NCBI GenBank assembly: GCA_021789355.1
Contig: JAJYJR010000143.1
Span: 1-10,708, forward strand
DNA: 10,708 bases
Direction: 5' to 3'
Source of the DNA: Chloroflexota bacterium
Lineage (GTDB): Bacteria > Chloroflexota > Limnocylindria > Limnocylindrales > CSP1-4
This document shows positions 1 to 6,551 of the stretch, one piece after another. The notes beneath the pieces were generated by a model. That model had not been told where the DNA came from, did no database searches, and worked only from the letters and a program-made list of their open reading frames with translations. Positions within the stretch are counted from its first letter, which is position 1. Each line of letters begins with the position of its first letter. The translations under genes were made by a program, and so were the position numbers.

Positions 1-698
1 GCGAGATCGGCAAGCACCCGGCCGGCCACCGGGCCCGGTACGACGCGGCCGTCGCCGCCGGTGAGCTCGCCCAGGTCCGCGCGCGGGAGACCGTGGCCGG
101 CGCCCTCGGCAGGCTGGAGGCAAGCCCGGCGGACGCCGATGCCGTGGGGGCGCTCGCGGAGGCACTCGCCGAGGCCAGGCTGCGGCGCGATCGCCTCGCC
201 CGTCACCGGCGGATCATCGCTGGTGCGCTCGATGCGCTCCGGGCAGCCGAGCAGGCCACGGTGCGGCAGGCGGCGCGCTTCGTGGAGCGGCGCATGGACC
301 GCGACATCGAGCGGATCACCGGCGGCCGGTACCGGCGGGTCGAGGTCGACGACGCGGACCTCTCCGTCCGGCTGTGGTCGCCCGAGCGGCGTGACTGGGT
401 AGACGCACGCGCGCTCTCCGACGCGACTCTGGCGCAGGTGTACGTCGCGGCCCGGCTCGCGCTTGCACGCCAGGTGACCGGCGATCTCCGCCCGCCGCTG
501 GTCCTCGACGACCCGTTCGTGGCGTTCGACGACGAGCGGGCCGCACGGGCCATCGAGCTGCTCCGCGAGATCGCGGGCGAGCTGCAGGTCCTCTACCTGT
601 CGACGTCGGCACGGTACGACGCGCTCGCCGACCTGGTGATCGAGCTGCCGGTGCCGGTGGAGGCCGACCGGCCGGCGGCGGTCGCGGAGGCCGGCTGA
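1..698 (+). CDS. SMC/YhaN-like AAA ATPase, C-terminal part (5' end outside window)
   Basis: The frame is open from base 3 to the TGA at 696-698; the N-terminal Walker A half lies upstream of the window. The visible part begins with an Ala/Arg/Glu-rich, probably coiled-coil stretch. It is followed by the ABC-type head: an LSDAT signature at about 414-428 (family form LSxGT), a Walker B with the second acidic residue in LVLDDPF at 498-518, and the D-loop-like FVAFDDER just after. A conserved LYLSTS strand follows before the end. This order matches the C-terminal head of RecF/SMC/YhaN-type ATPases, which act on DNA ends or in repair. The exact subfamily cannot be fixed without the N-terminus. 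Asp-Ala replaces the usual Gly-Gly/Gly-Thr of the signature, as often seen in YhaN-like proteins. Its stop overlaps the proposed start of the downstream transporter gene, so the two are probably co-transcribed. Confidence 0.85.
   Translation, partial: EIGKHPAGHRARYDAAVAAGELAQVRARETVAGALGRLEASPADADAVGALAEALAEARLRRDRLARHRRIIAGALDALRAAEQATVRQAARFVERRMDRDIERITGGRYRRVEVDDADLSVRLWSPERRDWVDARALSDATLAQVYVAARLALARQVTGDLRPPLVLDDPFVAFDDERAARAIELLREIAGELQVLYLSTSARYDALADLVIELPVPVEADRPAAVAEAG
686..697 (+). promoter_or_regulatory. Shine-Dalgarno GGAGG and CTG start
   Basis: GGAGG (686-690) lies four bases before CTG (695-697), which overlaps the upstream stop codon as CTGA. It is the only signal that gives the EamA transporter a complete first membrane span. 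Confidence 0.55.
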
Positions 699-1540
699 CC
701 TCCCTCGGGCTCGGGTTTGCGCTCGGCGCGGCGCTGAGCTGGGGGGTCAGCGACTTCGCCGGGGGCGTCGCGAGCCGCCGCTGGGGAGCGTTGCTGGTCG
801 GCGTCTGCACGCAGGGCATCGGGCTCGCGCTCGCGCTCGGGATCGCCATCATGTCCCGCGACCCGTTCCCGTCCGCGGCGGCGGTCGGCTGGTCGCTGTT
901 CGCGGGCCTCACCGGGGTGATCGGCCTGCTCGCGTTCTACCGGGGACTTGCGACCGGCGCGATGAGCGTGGTGGCTCCGGTCGCGGCGGTCGTCGGTGCG
1001 GGGCTCCCGGCCATCGCCGGGTACCTCTTCGGCGAGCGGCTCGCGCCGGGACAGCTGATCGGAATCGTGGCCGCGCTGGGGGCCGTCGCGCTCGTCTCGC
1101 GTCCCGCGTCGGGCAGCGTCGGCGGCCGGAGCGGGACGTGGCTGGCCCTGTTCGCGGGGCTCGGGTTCGCCGCGTTCTTCGTCGGCATGGACCGCGCGTA
1201 CATGGCGGGGGCCGGCACGTGGTGGCCGCTGCCGATCGCGCGCACAGCCTCGTTCGCGCTGACCGCGAGCGGCGCGATGGCGACCGGACAGGGCCGCGGC
1301 GCGATCCGGGCGCTCTCGCCCGTGGTGATCCTGTCCGGCGTGGGCGACATCGCAGGCAACCTCGGCTTCCTGCTGGCCCGCGCGCAGGGTCCGCTCGGGC
1401 CCGCCGCGGTGCTCGCCTCGCTTTACCCGGCCGTCACCGTGATGCTGGCATGGGTGCTGCTGGACGAGCGGCTGTCCCGGGCCCACCTCGCGGGGGTCGC
1501 GCTCGCGTTTGCAGGGATCGCGCTGATCGCGTCCGGCTGA
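695..1540 (+). CDS. EamA-type drug/metabolite transporter (DMT superfamily)
   Basis: The product is a 281-residue, highly hydrophobic protein with two EamA repeats and about ten predicted membrane spans. Hallmarks are the first-helix pattern ALSWGVSDFAGG (residues 13-24), FYRGLATGAMSVVAPV in the third-to-fourth span of repeat one, GERLAPGQLIG after it, and the matching LLDERLSRAHLAGV in repeat two. Such proteins move small metabolites across the inner membrane; the substrate is unknown. Start choice: no ATG, GTG or TTG exists in this frame from about 480 up to 791. The TTG at 791 would delete the first span. The CTG at 695 overlaps the preceding TGA (CTGA) and has GGAGG at 686-690, four bases upstream. 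I therefore infer a rare CTG start and translational coupling. The gene is convergent with modB, with only 31 bases between them. Confidence 0.85.
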   Translation: MTSLGLGFALGAALSWGVSDFAGGVASRRWGALLVGVCTQGIGLALALGIAIMSRDPFPSAAAVGWSLFAGLTGVIGLLAFYRGLATGAMSVVAPVAAVVGAGLPAIAGYLFGERLAPGQLIGIVAALGAVALVSRPASGSVGGRSGTWLALFAGLGFAAFFVGMDRAYMAGAGTWWPLPIARTASFALTASGAMATGQGRGAIRALSPVVILSGVGDIAGNLGFLLARAQGPLGPAAVLASLYPAVTVMLAWVLLDERLSRAHLAGVALAFAGIALIASG

Positions 1541-1571
1541 GACGATCCTCCGGGCGCGTCCGCCGGGGCGA

Positions 1572-2486
1572 CTATCCCGCGATCCGGGTGTCCAGCGCCC
1601 ACCCCCAGTGCAGCACCCGGACCGCGATCAGCACCCCCAGCGCGGCGAGGATCAGGATCGCGCCCGCGGCGATGGAGGCGTCGAGGCTCGCTCCCTCGAA
1701 CTCGGAGTAGACCAGGAGCGGCAGCGTCTGCGTGCGGCCCGGGAAGTTGCCGGCGAACATGATCGTGGCGCCGAACTCCCCCAGGGATCGCGCCCAGCTC
1801 ATCACCAGCCCCGCCGCCAGCGCGGGAGCGGCAAGCGGCACGGTCACGTGGCGGAAGACCCGGAGCTCGCTCGCGCCGTCTGCCCGTGCCGCGTCCTCCA
1901 CATCGCGGTCCACGCCGGCGAGCCCGGTGCGGGCGCTCCGCACGAAGAACGGCGCGGCCACGAACGACTGGGCGAGCACCACCGCGCCCATGGTGAACGG
2001 GACCGCGATTCCCGCGGTGCCGAGCGCCGGGCCGAGCAGGCCCCCGCGTCCCATCACGAGTAGCAGCGCGAGGCCCGCGACGGCTGGCGGCAGCACGATC
2101 GGGAGGTCCACGATCGCCTCGACGAGCCACGCGCCCCGGAACGGCCGCCGCGCGAGTACCCACGCGAGAGGGAGCCCGAAGACGATCGTAAGGGACAGGC
2201 TGACGGCGGTGGTCGCGAGGCTCAGGCCGAGCGCGTCCAGCACCGAGCGGCTGCCCACGGCGCCAGCGAGCGAGCCACCCAGCAAGGCACGGCCGACCAG
2301 CACGACGACGGGAAGACCGAGGAAGAGGACGCCGATCCCGACCAGTACGAGCAGACCGAGGTCACCCCCGCGGGCGCGGACGGCAGATCCCCGCCCGACT
2401 CTCGGCCGGCCGCGTTCGAGGGCGCGTTCGGCGGGAGCTGCGCGCTCGCCGGCGGCGTCGCGTCGCCCGATGGGACCGGAGGTCAC
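1572..2486 (-). CDS. modB: Molybdate ABC transporter permease ModB
   Basis: The product is a 304-residue binding-protein-dependent transport permease. After a 40-residue Arg/Ala-rich cytoplasmic lead there are about five to six membrane spans. LPIVLPPAVAG (residues 128-138) is typical of ModB. The EAA cytoplasmic loop, which docks on the ATPase, is at about residues 198-217 (ARADGASELRVFRHVTVP). SLGEFGATIMFAGN lies after it, as in the family. The protein forms the membrane channel for molybdate (possibly tungstate) uptake, with ModA delivering the anion. It starts at a GTG (2484-2486) that overlaps the modA stop as GTGA. No clear Shine-Dalgarno is visible there, so translation is probably coupled. 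It is last in the mop-modA-modB operon; the expected modC does not follow, since the next gene is the convergent EamA transporter. The long N-terminal lead is unusual and the true start could be further in. Confidence 0.93.
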   Translation of the reverse strand: MTSGPIGRRDAAGERAAPAERALERGRPRVGRGSAVRARGGDLGLLVLVGIGVLFLGLPVVVLVGRALLGGSLAGAVGSRSVLDALGLSLATTAVSLSLTIVFGLPLAWVLARRPFRGAWLVEAIVDLPIVLPPAVAGLALLLVMGRGGLLGPALGTAGIAVPFTMGAVVLAQSFVAAPFFVRSARTGLAGVDRDVEDAARADGASELRVFRHVTVPLAAPALAAGLVMSWARSLGEFGATIMFAGNFPGRTQTLPLLVYSEFEGASLDASIAAGAILILAALGVLIAVRVLHWGWALDTRIAG

Positions 2487-3298
2487 GGCGGCAGGAAGCC
2501 GAACCGCGCCAGGACCGCCTGCCCAGCCGGACCGGCCAGCCAGGAGAGGAAGCCGGCGGCGGCCGTCGCGTGTGCGGACCCTCTCACGACCGCGCCCGCG
2601 TACGTCGCCGGAACATTCGCGGCCGCAGGGATCGGGATCGTGATGACCTTCGAGGAGGTCTTCGCGTCCGTCACGTACACGATCGCGGCGTCTCCCTCGT
2701 CGAGTTCGATCTTGGCCAGCACCGCGCGCACATCGTCCTCGTGCGACACGACGTTGGCCGCGTACCGTGCGGCGAAGTCGGCGGGGTATCCCGGCTGGCG
2801 GGCGAGGTTCGCGACGACCTGCTGGGCGTACTTCGTGATCGGGACCTGGCTGCCTGCGGCGACGATCCGCAGGCCCGGCCGGGCCAGATCCCCTGGCGTG
2901 ACCACCCCGGCGGGGTTTGCGAGCGGCGCCACGACCGTGAGCACGTTGCCCGCGAACGGCACCGCCGCCCCGTCCGCGAGTCCCTCGCCCACCAGCGTCT
3001 GCGCGTTCACCGTGTCGGCCGACAGGAACACGTCGGCCGGTGCGCCCTGCTCGATCTGCACCCGCAGCGCGGACGACGCGCCCGTGGCGACGGTGAACGA
3101 CGCCCCAGGGTGGCTCGACTCGTATGCGCGCGTGGCCGCCGCGAGCGCGGTGGTCAGCGACGCTGCCGCGAGGACGGTGAGGTGGGCCGTTCCCGCAGGC
3201 GGTCCGGATGACGAGGGCACCGACCCCGCCTCCGTGGTGCCGCCACAGGCGGCGACCACCATGATCGCGACGAGGGCCAGGATGGCGAGCGACCTCAC
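2483..3298 (-). CDS. modA: Molybdate-binding lipoprotein ModA
   Basis: The product is a 271-residue periplasmic-type binding protein. It has a signal peptide ending in the lipobox VAAC, with Cys18 the expected lipidation site, then a Ser/Pro/Gly linker and the ModA fold. The anion-binding motif VLAAASLTTAL is at residues 42-52. TGASSALRVQIEQGAPADVF (residues 72-91) and FLSADT follow, and a late IVYVTDA strand is present, as in ModA proteins. It captures molybdate or tungstate outside the membrane and hands it to ModB. The start is a GTG (3296-3298) overlapping the upstream regulator's stop as GTGA, with a GGAGG-like site on the minus strand six bases upstream. The end overlaps modB by four bases. 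Molybdate and tungstate preference cannot be told apart from sequence alone, so a WtpA/TupA-like role remains possible. Confidence 0.94.
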   Translation of the reverse strand: MRSLAILALVAIMVVAACGGTTEAGSVPSSSGPPAGTAHLTVLAAASLTTALAAATRAYESSHPGASFTVATGASSALRVQIEQGAPADVFLSADTVNAQTLVGEGLADGAAVPFAGNVLTVVAPLANPAGVVTPGDLARPGLRIVAAGSQVPITKYAQQVVANLARQPGYPADFAARYAANVVSHEDDVRAVLAKIELDEGDAAIVYVTDAKTSSKVITIPIPAAANVPATYAGAVVRGSAHATAAAGFLSWLAGPAGQAVLARFGFLPP

Positions 3299-3720
3299 CC
3301 GCGCCCTCCGCCCGGCGAGGGAACCTCGACGACCACGTTGGTCGCCTTGACCACGCCCACGGCCTCGGCCCCCACGGCCAGCCCCAGCTCGTCGACGGCC
3401 TCGGCGGTCATGATGCTCACCACGCGGTGCGGGCCGGCCAGGATATCCACCACGGCCACGATACCGTCGCGCTGGATCCTCGTGACGATCCCGGGGAAGC
3501 GGTTGCGTGCGGACTGCGCGACGATCGGCCGGTCCGACGACGCGGCCCGCCGCTCGGCGAGGAGCCGGGTCACCTCCGCCAGCGGCACCAGCCGCTGCCC
3601 ACCCTCCGAGCGACGCGTCCGGAGCCGCCCCTCCGCCTCCCAGCGACGCAGTGTCTCCACGGAGATCCCGAGCATCTCCGCGGCCAGGCCGATCCGGACG
3701 TCGGCCGCCTCCTCGCTCAT
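3295..3720 (-). CDS. MerR-type HTH and Mop (TOBE) domain molybdate-responsive regulator
   Basis: The product is a 141-residue two-domain protein. Residues about 8-57 form a MerR/excisionase-like winged helix: GLAAEMLGISVETLRRWEAE, then a GRLRTRRSEGGQRLV wing. Residues about 70-135 form a single Mop/TOBE domain: SARNRFPGIV, then GIVAVVDI, and ending VGVVKATNVVVEV, the strand that frames the molybdate site in ModE C-terminal and Mop proteins. I infer that it senses molybdate and controls the operon it heads (regulator-modA-modB, GTGA overlaps). It could also serve mainly as a molybdate store, as small Mop proteins do. It starts at ATG 3718-3720. No good Shine-Dalgarno is visible on the minus strand before it, and an AT-rich TGATATAGG lies close upstream, so the leader may be very short. 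Confidence 0.88.
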   Translation of the reverse strand: MSEEAADVRIGLAAEMLGISVETLRRWEAEGRLRTRRSEGGQRLVPLAEVTRLLAERRAASSDRPIVAQSARNRFPGIVTRIQRDGIVAVVDILAGPHRVVSIMTAEAVDELGLAVGAEAVGVVKATNVVVEVPSPGGGRG

Positions 3721-3871
3721 ACCGAGGAATGATGGCCTATATCAGCGGTCATGTCGAGGTATCAGGGATGGCTTCCCCTCAGGCGCCGAGTCGACCGCCC
3801 GCACGCACGCGCCCGACCGCCCGCACGCCCCGACCGCCCGCACGCGCCCGGACGGCCCGCCGCCGGCGACC
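3721..3871 (-). promoter_or_regulatory. Intergenic region upstream of the molybdate operon; possible promoter/operator
   Basis: These 151 bases separate the MFS exporter stop from the mop start, both on the minus strand. The part next to mop (3724-3775) is the most AT-rich stretch nearby. Read on the minus strand it contains ATGACC-GCTGATATA-GGCCAT, an imperfect inverted repeat (one mismatch) around a TATA core, which could be a -10 and an operator for the adjacent Mop regulator. No convincing -35 hexamer is visible. The part next to the MFS gene is the GC-rich repeat listed separately. Confidence 0.35.
3792..3845 (-). repeat. Three copies of a 15-bp direct repeat, with an overlapping G-quadruplex motif on the minus strand
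   Basis: CGACCGCCCGCACGC occurs perfectly at 3792-3806, 3814-3828 and 3831-3845. On the minus strand this gives regularly spaced G-tracts at 3812-3814, 3820-3822, 3828-3831, 3837-3839 and 3847-3849, with gaps of 5, 5, 5 and 7 bases. This meets the usual G3+N1-7 quadruplex pattern. It lies just after the MFS stop codon, on the strand that is sense for both MFS and mop. Confidence 0.75.
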
Positions 3872-5155
3872 CTACGCGATCCGGCGGACCGGCTCCCTGG
3901 CCAGCCACGGCCGCGCGAGCACGAAGGCGATCACCACCACCGCCAGCGATGTCACGCCTCCCGCCCCGAACGACAGTGCGGCCCCGAACTGCGCGGCGAG
4001 CGTGCCCGCGAACAGGGCCCCGATCGGGGTCGATCCCGCGAACACGGTCGTGTAGACGCTGAGGACCCGGCCGCGCAGGCCGTCGGGGACCGCGAGCTGG
4101 ATCGAGGTGTTCGCGGTCGCGGCCATGGCGATGCTCCCGAACCCGACACCGAACATGCAGGCGAGCGCGATCGGCATGGCGTGAACGGCGACGAGGACCG
4201 CCTGCAGCAGGCCCAGGATCGCGCCTCCCATCAGCATGACCCGCGGCGAGGAGCGGCCCGCGAACGCGATCGTCAGCGCGGCGACCAGCGAGCCGATCCC
4301 GGTGGCTGCCATCAGGAACCCGAAGCCGGTGGCCCCGGCGTGGAGGACGTCGGCGGCGTAGACGGGCACGAGGACGTTGAGGTTCATGCCGAGGGTGGAG
4401 ACCAGTCCCACCACGCCCACCGCGAGCAGCACCACGGGCGTGGCCCGGACGTAGCGCAGCCCCTCGGCCAGGTCCGCGAGCACCGCCCGGGCGCTCCGCT
4501 GGAACCGGTAGCCGCCCCGCGCGTGCAGCTCCGACGTGCGCATCGCGAACAACCCGATGATCACGGCGATGTAGCTGACACCGTTCAGGAAGAAACAGCT
4601 GGCGATGCCGACCACGCCGATCACCACGCCGGCGATCGCGGGCCCCACGATCCGCGCGGTGTTGAACACCGCCGAGTTCAGGGCCACCGCGTTCACCACG
4701 TCGTCCCGTCCCACCATCTCGACCACGAAGGCCTGGCGGGTGGGCATGTCGATGGTGTTCACGCAGCCGAGCAGCAGCGCGAGCACGCCGATGTGCCACG
4801 GCTGGACCTGGTGCGTCCAGGTCAGCCAGAACAGCGCCAACGCCAGGATCATCGAGGCCGTCTGCGTGGCGATGATGGTCGTGCGCTTGGGCAGGGCGTC
4901 GGCGATGAGCCCGCCGAAGAGCCCGAACACCATGATCGGCAGGAACTGCACCGCCGAGATGACGCCGAGCACGAACGGGTCATGCGTGAGCTGCAGCACC
5001 AGCCAGCCCTGGGCGAGCGACTGCATCCAGGTCCCGATCAGCGAGATCAGCTGGCCCGAGAAGAAGAGGCGGAAGTTGCGGTGGCGAAGGGCGACCCCGG
5101 CGCGCCGGGCACCGGTAACCGCCCGGGGTCGGGCGGGCCCGGTGGTCGGGAGCAT
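3872..5155 (-). CDS. MFS exporter, EntS-like family
   Basis: The product is a 427-residue major facilitator protein, about twelve spans by hydrophobicity. The start of span one, ALRHRNFRLFFSGQLISLIG (residues 22-41), followed by TWMQSLAQGWLVLQLT, is typical of the EntS/MFS_3 exporter branch. The MFS motif A loop between spans two and three is present as GGLIADALPKR (residues 81-91). It also has CVNTIDMPTRQAFVVEMVG after span four, a feature of this branch. Members pump small molecules, such as siderophores or drugs, out of the cell; the substrate here is unknown. The ATG is at 5153-5155, with a GGGGTAGG-like ribosome site six bases before it on the minus strand. It is divergent from the Eis-like gene across 93 bases. 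It lies upstream of and in the same direction as the molybdate operon, but the 151-base gap suggests separate transcription. Confidence 0.9.
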   Translation of the reverse strand: MLPTTGPARPRAVTGARRAGVALRHRNFRLFFSGQLISLIGTWMQSLAQGWLVLQLTHDPFVLGVISAVQFLPIMVFGLFGGLIADALPKRTTIIATQTASMILALALFWLTWTHQVQPWHIGVLALLLGCVNTIDMPTRQAFVVEMVGRDDVVNAVALNSAVFNTARIVGPAIAGVVIGVVGIASCFFLNGVSYIAVIIGLFAMRTSELHARGGYRFQRSARAVLADLAEGLRYVRATPVVLLAVGVVGLVSTLGMNLNVLVPVYAADVLHAGATGFGFLMAATGIGSLVAALTIAFAGRSSPRVMLMGGAILGLLQAVLVAVHAMPIALACMFGVGFGSIAMAATANTSIQLAVPDGLRGRVLSVYTTVFAGSTPIGALFAGTLAAQFGAALSFGAGGVTSLAVVVIAFVLARPWLAREPVRRIA

Positions 5156-5180
5156 GCGCGAAGCCTACCCCTGCCGGTTC

Positions 5181-5194
5181 CCGGGCGCGCCCGG
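5181..5194. promoter_or_regulatory. Perfect 14-bp palindrome in the divergent MFS/eis promoter region
   Basis: CCGGGCGCGCCCGG is its own reverse complement and lies in the 93-base gap between the divergent MFS and Eis-like genes. A -10-like TACGAT is at 5210-5215, placing the palindrome near the -35 zone for the plus-strand gene. An operator is possible, but GC palindromes arise easily in such DNA. Confidence 0.3.
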
Positions 5195-5248
5195 CACGCC
5201 CGGCCAGCGTACGATGGCGCCCGCGTCCGGCACTTGGGGAGAACCGTC

Positions 5249-6499
5249 ATGTCCGTCGAGATCCGCCCGTACGGCGCCGAGGACCTGCGCCCGTTTCTGA
5301 CTGCGGCCGAGATCCCGTTCGCCTACGCGGTCCGGGACGAGGACGTGCGGGACCACGAACGGATCCTGGAGCGCGACCGGTTGCTCTGCGCGTACGACGG
5401 GAACGCGATCGCCGGCACGGCCGCGGCGTTCTCGTTCCGCCTCAGCGTGCCCGGGACCGAGCTTCCCGCGGCGGGCGTGACGGAGGTCGGCGTCATCCCC
5501 AGCCACCGGCGGCGCGGGATCCTGACCGCGATGATGGCTCGGCTCCTGGACGACATCCGCGCCCGTGGTGAATCGGTGGCGGTGCTCTGGGCGTCCGAGG
5601 CGGCGATCTACCCGCGGTTCGGATACGGGCTCGCGACGCTGGACGCCTCGTTCGACCTGCCGGGCGCGGCTCGCGCCTTCCGGCCGGCCCCCGGCGCCGG
5701 CGGACGCGTCCGGCTGGTCGACGTCGCCGAGGCGGGCGGCCTGCTGCCGCCGATCTTCGATTCGGCCAGGGCGGCGCGGCCCGGGTTCGTGAGCCGGACC
5801 GGCGCCTGGTGGGAGCTCCAGGTGTTGCGCGACCGCGAGTCGGATCGCGACGGGGCGGGGCCCACGTTCACGGCGGTCGAGGAAGGCGGCGATCGCGCCG
5901 AGGGCTACGTGCGCTACCGGATGCGCCACACGTGGGGCCCGCAGGGGCACGAGAACATCCTGGAGGTGCGCGAGCTGATCGCCGACACCTCCCGGGCAGA
6001 GCGTGCGCTCTGGCGGTTCGTCCTGGAGATGGACCTCGTGGGGCGGATCCGGGCGCGCCACCAGCCCGTGGACTCACCGCTGCTCCTGCTGCTCTCCGAG
6101 CCGCGGCGCCTCGGGCTCACCGTCGGGGACGGGCTGTTCGTCCGACTCGTCGACGTGGCGGGCGCGCTGTCGGGACGGCGTTACGCGGCGGCCGGCTCGG
6201 TGGTTCTCGATGTCTCGGACGCGGGCGCGCCGTGGAACGAGGGACGCTGGAGGCTGACGGTCGACGGCGCAGTGCGGGCGTCATCGGGGCCGTCCTTGGC
6301 CGGCCGGGCGGAGCGGACGGACGACGGGGCTGACGTCGGGCTCGACGTGACAGACCTGGGGTCCTGCTACCTGGGCGGGTTCACCTTCGGCGACCTGGTC
6401 CGGGCCGGCCGGGCGGTCGAGCGGACGCCGGGCGCGGTGCGCCGCGCGGACGCGCTGTTCGCGGTCGATCGCGCGCCGTGGTGCGCGGAGGTGTTCTGA
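5249..6499 (+). CDS. Eis-like GNAT N-acetyltransferase with SCP2-like C-terminal domain
   Basis: The product is 416 residues, the usual size for the Eis family (about 400). The N-terminal GNAT domain carries the acetyl-CoA loop VGVIPSHRRRGILTAMM (residues 80-96). ASEAAIYPRFGYG follows (115-127), in which Tyr126 falls at the place of the Eis general acid. The middle is a second GNAT-like domain, and residues from about 300 form the sterol-carrier-like tail. The protein ends in Phe, whose free carboxylate is the general base in mycobacterial Eis. Family members acetylate aminoglycosides or other amines at several positions, acting as cytosolic hexamers; the natural substrate is unknown here. 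The start is ATG 5249, with GGGGAGA at 5236-5242. The frame stays open far upstream only as the antisense of the MFS gene. The context (divergent exporter) would fit detoxification, but this is inference. Confidence 0.9.
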   Translation: MSVEIRPYGAEDLRPFLTAAEIPFAYAVRDEDVRDHERILERDRLLCAYDGNAIAGTAAAFSFRLSVPGTELPAAGVTEVGVIPSHRRRGILTAMMARLLDDIRARGESVAVLWASEAAIYPRFGYGLATLDASFDLPGAARAFRPAPGAGGRVRLVDVAEAGGLLPPIFDSARAARPGFVSRTGAWWELQVLRDRESDRDGAGPTFTAVEEGGDRAEGYVRYRMRHTWGPQGHENILEVRELIADTSRAERALWRFVLEMDLVGRIRARHQPVDSPLLLLLSEPRRLGLTVGDGLFVRLVDVAGALSGRRYAAAGSVVLDVSDAGAPWNEGRWRLTVDGAVRASSGPSLAGRAERTDDGADVGLDVTDLGSCYLGGFTFGDLVRAGRAVERTPGAVRRADALFAVDRAPWCAEVF

Positions 6500-6551
6500 G
6501 CGTCGCTCGCGGACCCCGGCCGGCGTTGGCGGCGCAGCGGGTGGCTGTGGC

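Noticed and set aside
593..1486. Long minus-strand frame opposite the EamA transporter
   Set aside because: Arg/Glu/Gly-rich shadow translation with no domain; the plus strand encodes a clear membrane protein.
1541..1571. Terminator between the convergent EamA and modB genes
   Set aside because: Only a 4-bp CCGG self-match is found, too weak to call.
3724..3755. Classical ModE operator upstream of the Mop regulator
   Set aside because: The TATA core is present, but the two half-sites do not match the enterobacterial ModE consensus; kept only as a possible operator.
3792..3845. CRISPR-like short repeats
   Set aside because: Repeats are 15 bp with 2-7 base gaps, with no spacer-sized intervals and no cas genes.
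3338..5248. Very long plus-strand open frame running into the Eis-like gene
   Set aside because: It is the antisense of the Mop regulator and MFS genes, open because of high GC. The real product starts at ATG 5249 with a ribosome site, and the upstream translation is low-complexity Arg/His/Asp.
6500..6551. Terminator between the Eis-like and zinc-ribbon genes
   Set aside because: GC-rich, but no perfect stem of useful length was found by eye.
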